Notes: a model not told the origin generated them from the sequence alone. Positions 48,671-57,917 are shown, numbered from the stretch's first letter. The stretch: 64,000 bases of DNA from Kineosporia succinea (GCF_030811555.1 NZ_JAUSQZ010000001.1:5887241-5951240); one strand, 5' to 3'. Translations and numbers: made by a program.

Positions 48671-49795
48671 ATCGAGCACGTCATCACCTACTGGATCCTG
48701 TGGGAGAAGTTCCACTCCCCGGCCCTGGCCGGGTTCCAGGTCGTCAGTCACTGGCTGCCGTTCCTGCTCTTCTCGCTGGCCTCCGGGGCGCTCGCCGACC
48801 GCTACGACTGCCGGCGCGTGATCCAGGCCGGGCAGGTGCTGTTCATGCTGGTCTCGGCGGCCTGGGGCGTGCTGTTCCTGACCGGCTCGCTGCAGATCTG
48901 GCACGCCTGCGTGCTGCTGGTGCTGCACGGCTGCGCCGGGGTGCTGTGGGGGCCGGCCGAGCAGATGATGCTGCACGACTTCGTCGGCCGCGAGGCCCTG
49001 CCCAGCGCGGTGCGCCTGAACGCGACCTTCAAGAGCCTGGGCGTGCTGTGCGGCCCCGCGGTGGGCTCGCTCCTGCTGCTCGGGCTCGGGCCCACCGGCG
49101 GCATTTTCGCGAACATCGCGATCTACCTGCCCCTGACGATCTTCCTGTTCCGCACGCGGTACACCGGGCACCGGCGCGACCTGAGCCCTGCGCGGTTCGG
49201 ATTCCGGGACACCGTGCGGGTTCTGGGCGAGGTGCGGGACGACCGGCTGCTGGTCGGCATGATCCTGCTGGCCGGGCTGGGCGCGTTCTTCGTCGGGGCG
49301 TCGCTGCAGTCCACGATGCCGGTCTTCGCGCAGGACCTGGGCGCCGGGAACGCCGGGACGACCTACGGTGTGCTGCTGTTCGCGGCCGGCGCCGGGGGAG
49401 TGGTGGGCGGTCTGGTGCTGGAGGCCACCGGCTGGATCGGCGCCAGCGTGCCCGCGGCCGTGCTCGCCACCGTGCTGTACGGCGCCAGCACCGTGGTCTT
49501 CGCGGTCACCGATTTCTACGCCCTCGCCCTGGTCATGCTCGTGGTGAGCGGGGTCGCGAACCTGGTCGCCACGTCCACCGCCCAGACCGTCGTGCAGCTG
49601 CGGGCCCCGCGGGCCCAACGCGGCCGGGTACTGGGCCTGTACGGCATGTCGTCGAGCGGGCTGCGCCTGGGCAGCGGCTTCACCGTCGGGGCCGCAGGGG
49701 CCGTGGTCGGCGTGCACACCTCACTGGCGCTCAGTGCGGGAATGCTCTGTCTCGCGGCCCTTCTCGTCTGGAGGCTCAGCACCCGCGCGCGGTGA
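48656..49795 (+). CDS. MFS exporter, N-terminus lost by phage insertion
   Basis: 379 residues from ATG 48656; the start ADNIEHVITYWILWEKFHS lies about 20-30 residues into the usual protein, so part of the first helix is missing. The loop after helix 2 (SGALADRYDCRRVIQ) is the MFS signature. About ten more helices follow. Similar proteins are EntS-like exporters. With a GGGG just upstream the ATG could still be used, but the product is probably inactive. Confidence 0.8.
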   Translation: MMADNIEHVITYWILWEKFHSPALAGFQVVSHWLPFLLFSLASGALADRYDCRRVIQAGQVLFMLVSAAWGVLFLTGSLQIWHACVLLVLHGCAGVLWGPAEQMMLHDFVGREALPSAVRLNATFKSLGVLCGPAVGSLLLLGLGPTGGIFANIAIYLPLTIFLFRTRYTGHRRDLSPARFGFRDTVRVLGEVRDDRLLVGMILLAGLGAFFVGASLQSTMPVFAQDLGAGNAGTTYGVLLFAAGAGGVVGGLVLEATGWIGASVPAAVLATVLYGASTVVFAVTDFYALALVMLVVSGVANLVATSTAQTVVQLRAPRAQRGRVLGLYGMSSSGLRLGSGFTVGAAGAVVGVHTSLALSAGMLCLAALLVWRLSTRAR

Positions 49796-49799
49796 GCGC

Positions 49800-50399
49800 T
49801 CAGGCTTCCGGACGGCCGCCGAACCTCCACGTGTACGTCTCCACCGACGCGTATCGGTCGGGCGCCAGCAGGCCGGCCGCCTGCCCGGCGTCGCTCGCCT
49901 GAACCAGGGCGGCGGTGCCCAGCCAGGTCCGGGCGTCGTCCGACAGCAGGGGCCCGTACGCGATCAGGCCGTCGACGTCGGGAACCCGATCCGGCGCGGG
50001 GCTGGTCTCGGGGCTGGTCTCGGGGCTGGCCTCGGTGGAGGGCCCCAGGCCCAGCACGAGGAAGCGCTCACCGGCCTCGCGGCGGCCGGGAAACTCCCAC
50101 ATGGTGCGGCCCAGCCGGTTTCGCCAGCGGCGCAGCAGGACGTCGCGGTAGGCGCCCGCCTGGTAGGTCGGCTCGTCGAAGGCGAAGGACCGGGCGGCGG
50201 CCGGGCCGGGCAGCCCGAGGATGTGCACACTGCCGACCGGAGGGCTCCCGGGGTGCGCGGCGGGATCGAAGACCGGGCCGCGAGCGATCATGGTCTCCGC
50301 GAAACGGTCCATGAAAGACCAGTGTTCCTGCAGCAGCGCCTCCCGCAGGGGCAGGCTCCCGGGGCGGTCTCGGTGCAGGCAGAAGAACTCCATGGGCAC
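49800..50399 (-). CDS. YciI-family protein
   Basis: About 199 residues from GTG 50399 (ATG 50393 also in frame); GGGGA upstream. N-terminal EFFCLHRDRPGSLPLREALLQEHWSFMDRFAETMIARGPV and VGSVHILGLPGPAAARSFAFDEPTYQAGAY fit the YciI/YCII fold with conserved His and Asp. An extra C-terminal domain of 90 residues follows. Three bases from the TetR gene, so co-transcribed with it. It converges on the MFS gene. Confidence 0.7.
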   Translation of the reverse strand: MPMEFFCLHRDRPGSLPLREALLQEHWSFMDRFAETMIARGPVFDPAAHPGSPPVGSVHILGLPGPAAARSFAFDEPTYQAGAYRDVLLRRWRNRLGRTMWEFPGRREAGERFLVLGLGPSTEASPETSPETSPAPDRVPDVDGLIAYGPLLSDDARTWLGTAALVQASDAGQAAGLLAPDRYASVETYTWRFGGRPEA

Positions 50400-50401
50400 G
50401 A

Positions 50402-50941
50402 TCAGTCCCCAGCCTTTCCGGTCAGGAACCGCGCCGAGGCGGCCGCGGCGAGGTCGTCGTCCGAAATCCGCTCGAAGGCCTCGAGTTTGAGAAAGTGCCG
50501 GGCCACCGTCAGGCCCAGTATGCCGCACACGGCCAGCAGGGCGCGGGTCTCGGCGTCGTCGCCCTCGAGGGATGCGCTCAGATTGAGGACGCGCCGGTCG
50601 AGGTGGTCACGCATCGCGCGTTCGGCCTCGGGAGAGGTGAGCATCGAGCGCATCAGGGCGCGGGTCTGTGGCGGCAGGTCGTCGAGGCGGGCGCCGAGCA
50701 CGTCGCTCACGTGCTCGGCGGCCGCCTGCTCGTCGTCGGCCGGCAGGCGGGCGGCCGAGGCGAAGAGACGCTCCTTGGTGCCGTGGTGCTGCATGACCAG
50801 GGACGGGTGCACGCCGGCCTTCTCGGCGATGGCGCGGACGGTCGCGCCCTTGTAGCCGTGGGCGGCGAACTCCTCGCGGGCGGCGTCGAGGATCCGTTGC
50901 GCCGTGCGGGCGCGGGCCGCGTCCCTGCTCGTGCCAGCCAT
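50402..50941 (-). CDS. TetR family transcriptional regulator
   Basis: 179 residues from ATG 50941 (GTG 50950 also possible). HTH near the N-terminus: RILDAAREEFAAHGYKGATVRAIAEKAGVHPSLVMQHHGTKERLF. The C-terminal part is helical with LTVARHFLKLEAF. Divergent from the amidohydrolase; a 28-bp palindrome between them is the likely operator. Confidence 0.85.
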   Translation of the reverse strand: MAGTSRDAARARTAQRILDAAREEFAAHGYKGATVRAIAEKAGVHPSLVMQHHGTKERLFASAARLPADDEQAAAEHVSDVLGARLDDLPPQTRALMRSMLTSPEAERAMRDHLDRRVLNLSASLEGDDAETRALLAVCGILGLTVARHFLKLEAFERISDDDLAAAASARFLTGKAGD

Positions 50942-50977
50942 ACGGCTCACTCTACAAGCGTTCAGCGAGCGTGCTAC

Positions 50978-51005
50978 CTTTCGCTCAACACCTGTTTAGC
51001 GAAAG
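50978..51005. promoter_or_regulatory. TetR-type operator palindrome
   Basis: Left arm (50978-50990, begins CTTTCGCT) and right arm (50993-51005, ends AGCGAAAG) are inverted copies over 13 bp with one mismatch, with CC between. It lies in the divergent region, 12 bp before the amidohydrolase GTG. Confidence 0.75.
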
Positions 51006-51017
51006 AAGGCTGTCACC

Positions 51018-51992
51018 GTGCCCCTCATCGCGATCGAAGAACACTGGACCACCCCTGAACTCACCGCCGCCCTCAAGGCCCTGCCCGCCGGGCGCCGCGA
51101 CGCCAGCCTCGCCTTCAACGAGATGCACGACAACCTGGACCGGCTCGAGGACCTCTCCGACGGCCGCATCGCCACCATGGACGAGCAGGGCATCGACATC
51201 TCGATCCTCGGACTGGCGCCCCCGGCCACCGGACCCCTCGACCCCGCCGACGCCCTCTCGTTCAGCCGCGTCCTCAACGACACCGCCGCCGAGGCCGTCA
51301 GCCGCCACCCCACCCGCCTGCGCGCACTCGCCACGCTGCCGATGGCCGAGCCCGCCGCCGTGGCGGGCGAACTGGAACGGGCGGCCGGCCTGGGGCTCGT
51401 CGGGGCGATGGTCTACGGGCGCACGGGTGACGTCCCGCTCGACGACCCTTGTTACGACGACCTTTTCGCCACCGCCGCCGCGCTGGGGCAGCCCGTCTTC
51501 ATCCACCCGCAGATCCCGCCCCCGGCGGTGCGCGACGCCAGTTACAGCGGTCTGGGTGAGCTGCCCGACCTGGCGCTGGCCACGTTCGGCTGGGGCTGGC
51601 ACCTCGAAGCCGCCCTGGCCGCACTGCGTCTCGTGGCCCGAGGCACCCTCGACCGGCACCCGGACCTGCGGATCGTGCTCGGCCACTGGGGCGAACTGCT
51701 GCCGTTCTGGAGCGAGCGCACCAACAGCCTGGCCCGGGCCGCGAAGCTGGAACGCACCCTGTCGGAGTACATCCGCTCGAACTTCTTCATCACCGCCTCC
51801 GGCATGCTGAGCCCGGCCCTGCTGCGCCAGACCCTCGAGGTGACCACGCCCGACCGCCTGCTCTTCTCCACCGACTACCCGTTCCAGCGCCCGACCCGCG
51901 CCGAGATCGCCGACTTCGTGCGGGAGTTCGAGCGGGACGCCGACCGGGAGGCCTTCACCTCGGGCAACGCGCGGCGGTTGTTCGGGCTCTAG
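51018..51992 (+). CDS. Amidohydrolase-2 / gamma-resorcylate decarboxylase-like
   Basis: 324 residues from GTG 51018. EEH (Glu7, His9), HPQ (His163), GHWGE (His223) and STDYPF (Asp286) match the metal and catalytic residues of gamma-resorcylate decarboxylase-type enzymes in order and nearly in numbering. Such enzymes act on aromatic carboxylates. Substrate unknown. The TetR next door probably senses a related compound. Confidence 0.8.
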   Translation: MPLIAIEEHWTTPELTAALKALPAGRRDASLAFNEMHDNLDRLEDLSDGRIATMDEQGIDISILGLAPPATGPLDPADALSFSRVLNDTAAEAVSRHPTRLRALATLPMAEPAAVAGELERAAGLGLVGAMVYGRTGDVPLDDPCYDDLFATAAALGQPVFIHPQIPPPAVRDASYSGLGELPDLALATFGWGWHLEAALAALRLVARGTLDRHPDLRIVLGHWGELLPFWSERTNSLARAAKLERTLSEYIRSNFFITASGMLSPALLRQTLEVTTPDRLLFSTDYPFQRPTRAEIADFVREFERDADREAFTSGNARRLFGL

Positions 51993-52289
51993 CGAGTGGT
52001 CTCGTGCACGACGGCCTCGGCTGGGCTGTCCGGTGCGGGCGCGCCCGGTCGCGACGGCGGTACCGGCTGGGGCGGGGCGGGGCGGGTCGGGTCGGTGTCC
52101 GGCATTCCGGCCCGAGCCTCGTGGCGCAGGGAACCCGACCGGAAGGGGCGGGGACGGTCCTGTGGCTACCGAGGCGTCCATCCTTTACCTTTACCCGACC
52201 GACCCGCCGGGCCCGACCAGCACCAAAACGTACTGGGAGGGGCAAAACCGGCGTTCTTGACTGGTGTGCGCAGAAGAGGAACCGAAGCC
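51993..52289. other. Intergenic region without a supported gene
   Basis: 297 bases between the amidohydrolase and the PAS/GAF gene. A very GC-rich stretch, with an AGAGGA ribosome site at the end. No terminator, RNA or ORF with good support; long open frames here are GC artefacts. Confidence 0.5.
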
Positions 52290-53582
52290 ATGACGGCGAA
52301 TCCCCAGGAGCCCAGGGCCGCGCACGCGACGACGGCGGGCCCGGCGAGCGCCGGGCAGAACCTGCGCGAGCTGTTCGGCTCGTCCAGCGCGGTGTTCGCC
52401 TCGATGCTGGGCGCCGAGCACGTGCTGGAGAGCGCGAACGCGGCGTTCTTCGCCACGACCGGTCACGAGCGGGCGCGCACCGGGCTGCCGGTCGCGCAGT
52501 GCCTGCCCGAGCTGGCCGAGCAGGGGTTCGTCGCGCTGATGGACGAGGTGTACCGCACCGGGCAGGCGTACACCGGGCGGGACGTGCGGGTGGTGCTGGG
52601 AGCGGGGGTGCGGGCGCAGGAGGCGTTCTTCGACTTCACCTACGAGCCGCGTCGCGGCCTGGACGGCGCCGTCATCGGGATCCAGCTGATCGGGGTGGAG
52701 ACCACCCAGGTGCGGCACGCTCAGCAGCTGATGCTCGAGCACCAGTCGCTGCTGGAGCAGATCGCCCGGCAGGCGCCGCTGACCGAGGTCCTCGACGGGA
52801 TGGCGCGCTGCATCGAGGGTCTCACCGCGCAGGGGGTGCTCGTGTCGGTGCTGCTGGCCGATCCGGACGGCACGCACCTGCGGCACGGGACGGCCCCGAG
52901 CCTGCCCGCCTTCTACAACGAGGCCATCGACGGCATCGCCACCGGGGAGGGCATCGGCTCGTGCGGGACGGCCGCGCACCGGCGGGAACCGGTCGTGGTC
53001 ACCGACATCGCGAACGACCCGTTCTGGGTGGACTTCCGCGACGTGGCCGGGCGGGCCGGGCTGGCCGCGTGCTGGTCGACCCCGATCCTGGCCCGCGACG
53101 GGAGTCTGCTGGGCACGTTCGCCATGTACCACCGCGTCCCCCGGGCGCCGCAGGACAGCGACCTGGCACTGGCCCGGGTGTTCACCGGCACCGCCGCGCT
53201 GGCGATCGAGCGGCACCGGATCGAGCTGGGCAAGGCGGTGGCCGAGGCGTCGGCGGCCGCGGCGCACCGGGCCCTGACCGAGGCGGTGGAGGCGGAGCAG
53301 AAGCTGCGGGCCGAGGCCGAGGAACGTGCATCGGCGGCCGCGGCTCTGGGGGGTCAGATGCGGGACGCGGCGGCGGCCCAGGCGGGCCTCTCGCGTCCCG
53401 GGAGCTGTCAGCTCGGGGCCCGGGTGGGATGCACCGCCCCGGTCGAGCTGAAGATCACCGACTCGTGGGGCGACGCGGCCTGGGGGTGTTTCATCCACGC
53501 GGAGGAAGCGCTGTTCAACGTGCGCACCGCGTACATCGCCGAGGAGCAGACCGACGGGCTGGCCGCCTACCTCAACCGCTGA
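52290..53582 (+). CDS. PAS/GAF sensor protein with unknown C-terminal domain
   Basis: 430 residues. Residues about 20-130 form a PAS-like domain (VFASMLGAEHVLESANAAFFATTGHERARTG... QEAFFDFTYEPRRG), 150-320 a GAF domain (LLEQIARQAPLTEVLDGMARCIEGL; DIANDPFWVDFRDVAGRAGLAACWSTPI), then a coiled-coil linker, and a final 55 residues (ARVGCTAPVELKITDSWGDAAWGCFIHAEEALFNVR). No kinase or cyclase domain. It probably senses a small ligand. Confidence 0.8.
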   Translation: MTANPQEPRAAHATTAGPASAGQNLRELFGSSSAVFASMLGAEHVLESANAAFFATTGHERARTGLPVAQCLPELAEQGFVALMDEVYRTGQAYTGRDVRVVLGAGVRAQEAFFDFTYEPRRGLDGAVIGIQLIGVETTQVRHAQQLMLEHQSLLEQIARQAPLTEVLDGMARCIEGLTAQGVLVSVLLADPDGTHLRHGTAPSLPAFYNEAIDGIATGEGIGSCGTAAHRREPVVVTDIANDPFWVDFRDVAGRAGLAACWSTPILARDGSLLGTFAMYHRVPRAPQDSDLALARVFTGTAALAIERHRIELGKAVAEASAAAAHRALTEAVEAEQKLRAEAEERASAAAALGGQMRDAAAAQAGLSRPGSCQLGARVGCTAPVELKITDSWGDAAWGCFIHAEEALFNVRTAYIAEEQTDGLAAYLNR

Positions 53583-54045
53583 GGTCCGCGGCGTTCTCGC
53601 GCGCCTCGTCGTCCTGGATCTCGCGGAAGTTGAGGTACGAGTAGACGACCGTGGCCGCGGCGATCAGGCCGGAGAAGATCAGTGACGCACCGGCGCCCCA
53701 GCCGCCGGGCAGCCACCAGCGCTCGGCCAGGGGCCACCAGCCCGGCACCGGCGGGCGCAGGCCCCAGACGACGCCGATCGCGATCAGGGCGGCGATGCCG
53801 AGCACGGACGCGCCGATCCGCAGCGGGCTGGAGACGCCGTCGGCGGCGGTGCGCAGCGCGGCCTTGCGCACCGGTTCCAGGCGGCGTTCGGCCCACTCGT
53901 ACTGGGTGGCGAGCACGGCCAGGCCGGCGAACAGGGCCAGCAGCCCGGGGCCGGGCAGCACCAGCGCGGCGATGCCGACGAGCACGAGGACCCAGCCCAC
54001 CAGTTGCAGGGCCAGGCTCTTGATCGCGCCGCCGGGCATCTTCAC
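53572..54045 (-). CDS. PGPGW-type transmembrane protein
   Basis: 157 residues from GTG 54045. Membrane helices (LVGWVLVLVGIAALVLPGPGLLALFAGLAVLA) with the PGPG motif define the PGPGW family. Two more helices follow. Role unknown. The end overlaps the convergent PAS/GAF gene by 11 bases. Confidence 0.75.
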   Translation of the reverse strand: MKMPGGAIKSLALQLVGWVLVLVGIAALVLPGPGLLALFAGLAVLATQYEWAERRLEPVRKAALRTAADGVSSPLRIGASVLGIAALIAIGVVWGLRPPVPGWWPLAERWWLPGGWGAGASLIFSGLIAAATVVYSYLNFREIQDDEARENAADLSG

Positions 54046-54213
54046 CGCGACACCCCGGGCTTGGTCGAGACAATCATCGGGCACCTGCTTCTGGTTCGGT
54101 CCGGGCCGTCCGGATCGGCGGCTGACCAGCACCGTACTGCCGATCCGGCGGTAGCGAACCTGGGCCTGGCCGGACCGGGCCGGCCCTCGCGGTCCCGCCG
54201 TATCGTGAGGCCC

Positions 54214-55056
54214 ATGGACAGGAGCAGCGAGCTCGGCGCGTTCCTGCGCTCACGCCGTGACCGGATCACGCCGTCGCAGGCCGGTATGACCGCGTTCCCC
54301 GGACCGCGGCGCGTGCCCGGTCTGCGCAAGGAGGAAGTGGCGTTCCTGGCCGGGCTGAGCGCCGACTACTACAGCCGGATCGAGCAGGGCCGCCAGAGCG
54401 CCCTCAGCGACGACATCTGCGACGCGCTCGCCCGGGCCCTGCGCCTGGACGCCACCGAGCACGCACACCTGCGGGAGCTCGCGGTCCCGGCCCGGCGCCG
54501 CCCACCGCGTCCGGCCCCGCAGCAGCCCGACCCGGGACTGCTGCGCCTCATGGCCAACCTCGACCACGTGCCCACGCTCCTGCTCGACCGGTTCTCGCGC
54601 GTGCTGGCCTGGGGCGGCCCGCTGGAGGCCGTGCTCGGTCTGACCCTGGAGCCCGGCTTCTCGTTCGGGCGCTGGCTGCTGCTGGACCCGGCCGCGCGGA
54701 CCCGCATCGAGAACTGGGACGAGTTCGCCCGCGGGGCCGTCGGGACGCTGCGCCACCAGCTCGGCCGGCACACCCCCGACCTCGAGACGCTCGCCCTGGT
54801 CGACGATGTGCGCGCCGACGCCGACCCCCGGCTGCGCCGGTGGTGGGACGAGCAGACCGTCGCCGACCAGACCTCGCTGCGCAAGCGCATCGCCCATCCC
54901 CGGGCCGGGCTGCTCACCTTCGGGATCGAGGCGGTCTCGACGCCTCACGACCGCGACCAGCGCCTGATCGTCTACACGGTCGAGCCGGACTCGGCCACGG
55001 CCGGGATGCTGCCGATGCTCCGGTCCTGGGGGACCGAGAGCGCCGACGCACCGTGA
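54214..55056 (+). CDS. XRE-family regulator with MmyB-like ligand domain
   Basis: 280 residues. Residues about 8-75 are a Cro/C1-type HTH (FLRSRRDRITPSQAG, GLRKEEVAFLAGLSADYYSRIEQGR). The remaining region is the MmyB-like PAS-type domain (LDHVPTLLLDRFSRVLAW to LDPAARTRIENWDEFARGAVGTLR). Typical actinobacterial one-component regulator. Confidence 0.85.
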   Translation: MDRSSELGAFLRSRRDRITPSQAGMTAFPGPRRVPGLRKEEVAFLAGLSADYYSRIEQGRQSALSDDICDALARALRLDATEHAHLRELAVPARRRPPRPAPQQPDPGLLRLMANLDHVPTLLLDRFSRVLAWGGPLEAVLGLTLEPGFSFGRWLLLDPAARTRIENWDEFARGAVGTLRHQLGRHTPDLETLALVDDVRADADPRLRRWWDEQTVADQTSLRKRIAHPRAGLLTFGIEAVSTPHDRDQRLIVYTVEPDSATAGMLPMLRSWGTESADAP

Positions 55057-55117
55057 GCGGGCAGCGTGCGTTCACCAGTGTCCGGCCGTGCGTCCGGCCG
55101 CGCGTCCGGCCAGGGTT

Positions 55118-56191
55118 CTACACCGGGACGATCTGACGGTTCCCGGTGCGCCCGGCCTCGGCCACGGCCTCGATGAGCGCGGAATTGCGCGCGGCGAGGG
55201 CGAAACCGGGCGCGGTGCGGGAGCCGGTGCGCAGGTCGGCGGCCAGGCGGGTGTAGACCTCGGCCACGTTCAGGGCCGGGCCGGAGTCCGGGACGGCGGG
55301 GGAGTCCGGGGTCTCGAACGGGACACTGGCGGTGAGGGTGAGGTCGCCACCCTGCACGCCGAACAGCGTGCCGCCGCGCAGACGCAACCATCCCTGCGTC
55401 CCCCGCACCACGAAGTCGAACTCGGCGTCGTCGGCGGCCACGCCCGCGAGCACGGACGCGGTGAACGCCACGCCGTTACCGGCCGAGCCGAGAATGTCGG
55501 CGTGGTCGGGAACTTCGCGCTCGATGGGGTCGGAGGTGTCGACGGCCGTGACCGTCGGGAAGAGGGTGGGGGTGTGGGCCTGGACCTCGGTCACCGGGCC
55601 CAGCACCGTCTCCATCAGGTCGAGGGTGTGCCCGGCGGTGATGGTCAGGAGGCTGGCGCCGGAGGAGGCTTCCTCGAAGTAGCGGTAGGCCGAGAGGGTG
55701 GCGGGTGCCCAGGCGCTGGTGGTCGAGACGATCCGGGCGGTCAGGGGACGCCCGAGGGCGCCCTCGGTGATCATCCGGGCGGCGCGGCGGGCGGACGGGT
55801 TGAGCCGGCCCTGCAGCCCGATGGCGGTGGGCAGGTTCCCGGCCGCCGCCGAGAGCGCCCGGGACTCGGCCGGGTCGATGCCGAGCGGGGCCTCGCAGTA
55901 GACGGCCTTGCCGGCCTTCAGGGCGGCCTCGACGAGGGCGCGGTGCGCGGGGACCCGTACGGCGACGGTGACGATGTCGATGTTCTCGTCGTGGATGAGG
56001 GCCAGGGGATCGGCGTACCAGCGCCCGGCCCCGAACGCCTCGGCCGCGGCGCGGGCGCTGTCCTCGTGACGGGTGGCGACGGCGGCCAGCTCGAAGCCGT
56101 CGAGAGCCTGCACGGCGGGCACGTGGGACAGCTGCGCCCAGCTGGCCCGGGTGTCGGCTCCGATGATCCCCACGCGGATGACCTGGTTCAT
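55118..56191 (-). CDS. Gfo/Idh/MocA family oxidoreductase
   Basis: 357 residues. N-terminal Rossmann VGIIGADTRASW, then the IVTVAVRVPAHRALVEAALKAGKAVYCEAPLG stretch, and a C-terminal domain. CEAPLG replaces the usual CEKPL. NAD(P)-dependent sugar or related dehydrogenase. Confidence 0.8.
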   Translation of the reverse strand: MNQVIRVGIIGADTRASWAQLSHVPAVQALDGFELAAVATRHEDSARAAAEAFGAGRWYADPLALIHDENIDIVTVAVRVPAHRALVEAALKAGKAVYCEAPLGIDPAESRALSAAAGNLPTAIGLQGRLNPSARRAARMITEGALGRPLTARIVSTTSAWAPATLSAYRYFEEASSGASLLTITAGHTLDLMETVLGPVTEVQAHTPTLFPTVTAVDTSDPIEREVPDHADILGSAGNGVAFTASVLAGVAADDAEFDFVVRGTQGWLRLRGGTLFGVQGGDLTLTASVPFETPDSPAVPDSGPALNVAEVYTRLAADLRTGSRTAPGFALAARNSALIEAVAEAGRTGNRQIVPV

Positions 56192-56304
56192 GACGTCCTT
56201 CGGTTGTGGTGACGGGTGCCACCAGGCAACCGGACCCGGGGCCGGCGGGCCAGGTCCGGCCGAACCTGGGCAGGCGCTGACCAGGTTGGCCGCCAGTCGT
56301 GCGG

Positions 56305-56835
56305 CTAGCGGTAGACGCCGTCGTCGTCGGTCGTGTCGATCAGTTCCTCGAACAGCACGTTGCCGATGCTGAGATTGGCGTCGAGCGTGGGGATGCTGTC
56401 GGCCGTGGCCCGGAACGACGACGGGTCGTCCTCGGGATCGGTGCTGACGACGAGCAGCGGGAAACCCTCGCCCCGGCAGGCGTGTGCGTCGAAGACGAAG
56501 TAGTAGCCGATCCCCGGCAGAGCGGCCGGATCCGCGTCCTGGTGCGCGGGGTCGTCCACCAGGTTGACGCTCGTGCCGCCCGTGTCCTCCCAAGCCCGGT
56601 CGATGTGGTCGATCATGGCGGCCCAGGCCTCGTCGTCGCTGAAATCGGTGCGGAAGAGGAAGGCCTGATCCTCCTGGTGTTCCCGCGACGGAGCGGGGGC
56701 CCGGCCCGGGTCGGGCCACTGCTGCCGGAGGCTGAGGTCGTCCTTCCAGCCGAGCATCTCGCGGGAGAAGACGCCGGACAGGGCCCGGCTCTCGAGGTCC
56801 TCGGCCCGCGCCGGCGCGGGTTCGTGACTGGTCAT
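56305..56835 (-). CDS. DUF6924-like acidic protein
   Basis: 176 residues from ATG 56835; GTG 56871 would extend it. AFLFRTDFSDDEAWAAMIDHI and YYFVFDAHACRGEGFPLLVVST match the DUF6924 family pattern. Role unknown. It diverges from the AraC regulator. Confidence 0.65.
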   Translation of the reverse strand: MTSHEPAPARAEDLESRALSGVFSREMLGWKDDLSLRQQWPDPGRAPAPSREHQEDQAFLFRTDFSDDEAWAAMIDHIDRAWEDTGGTSVNLVDDPAHQDADPAALPGIGYYFVFDAHACRGEGFPLLVVSTDPEDDPSSFRATADSIPTLDANLSIGNVLFEELIDTTDDDGVYR

Positions 56836-56971
56836 GTCAGGGCTACGCACCGGCTGCGGTGGAGGGTTCACAGGGGCGGAAATTGACGTGCACGGGTGGT
56901 GTGCGAAACGGTCGCACCAGGCATCGCACCAGGCTGATGCGCGCCCCCGGGAAATCGCCGATCATGGACGC

Positions 56972-57811
56972 ATGAGCCGACCCGGTCTGCCGTCCCGCCT
57001 TCTGCGTTCCAGCTCGCACCTGGGCTGGAACGGGGTCAGGCTGGAGGAGTACGAAGACCCTTTCGTCACCGAGGCCTTCCACACCCGCGGCGAATCCCTG
57101 ACCCTGGTGCGCGTGACCACCGGCCGCTACCGGATCGAGAGCCGGGCCGGTGGCCGCTGGCGCGCTGACGACTACCGGCCCGGCTCGGTCGGCGTGACGG
57201 CTCCCGGTCACGAGAACGTCCTGCGCTGGCGGGCTTCCGCCCCGGTGGTGATGCGCTCGCAGCACGTTCACCTCGACCCCGCGCTCGTGCCCGCGGGGGC
57301 CGCGTCCCCCGACGCCCTGAGCCTGGACGATCCCTACGTGACGGCATCGGTGCAGGCCCTGGCGACGGCCCTCGACGACGAGGCGCCGGCCCTGTACGCG
57401 GACGCGGTGGCGGCAGCCCTGGTGGCGCACCTGGTGCACCGGGTCGGCGCTCGAGCGGTGAGCCCGGTGCGCGCCGGTGCTCTCAGCGCCGGTGAGGTGA
57501 GGCTCGTCGTCGACTTCATGCACGAGCATCTGTCCGAAGACGTCACGCTGGAACAGTTGTCGGCGCTGGTCGGGCTGAGCAAGTTCCACTTCCTGCGCCT
57601 GTTCCGCTCGGCCACCGGCGAGACCCCGGCCCGCTTCCTGGCGAAAGTGCGCCTGCGGCAGGGGGCACGGTCTTTGAGCATGACCCCGGAGAGCGTCGCG
57701 GCGGTGGCGATCCGGTGCGGCTACCGCAGTGCCGGTCAGTTCGCGGCGGCCTTCCGTCGCGAGTACGGCTGCACCCCACGGGCCTACCGGCAGCAATCCC
57801 GGGGGATCTGA
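56972..57811 (+). CDS. AraC family transcriptional regulator
   Basis: 279 residues. N-terminal cupin-like ligand region; C-terminal double HTH (VRLVVDFMHEHLSEDVTLEQLSALVGLSKFHFLRLFRSATGETPARFL, then SVAAVAIRCGYRSAGQFAAAFRREYGCTPRAYR). Next to two SDR genes, which it may control. Confidence 0.85.
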   Translation: MSRPGLPSRLLRSSSHLGWNGVRLEEYEDPFVTEAFHTRGESLTLVRVTTGRYRIESRAGGRWRADDYRPGSVGVTAPGHENVLRWRASAPVVMRSQHVHLDPALVPAGAASPDALSLDDPYVTASVQALATALDDEAPALYADAVAAALVAHLVHRVGARAVSPVRAGALSAGEVRLVVDFMHEHLSEDVTLEQLSALVGLSKFHFLRLFRSATGETPARFLAKVRLRQGARSLSMTPESVAAVAIRCGYRSAGQFAAAFRREYGCTPRAYRQQSRGI

Positions 57812-57917
57812 CCGCAACCTCAGGGGATCCGGACGTCTTCGGATTGCGGGACCACCACGTCCCCGATTGTCTCGTGAACGCAAGGGATGACGGATCGTCT
57901 GAGGAGTGGTGGGCAGG

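Noticed and set aside
48164-49717. Long open frame on the minus strand across integrase and MFS genes
   Set aside because: High-GC shadow; the plus-strand proteins have clear family motifs.
50985-52181. Long minus-strand open frame over the amidohydrolase
   Set aside because: Shadow of a gene with intact catalytic motifs; product is low-complexity Arg/Gly.
52191-53498. Long minus-strand open frame over the PAS/GAF gene
   Set aside because: Shadow; composition is typical of antisense high-GC sequence.
55118-56719. Extended N-terminus for the Gfo/Idh/MocA gene
   Set aside because: The Rossmann motif starts right after ATG 56191; the extension is a GC-rich shadow over the DUF6924-like gene.
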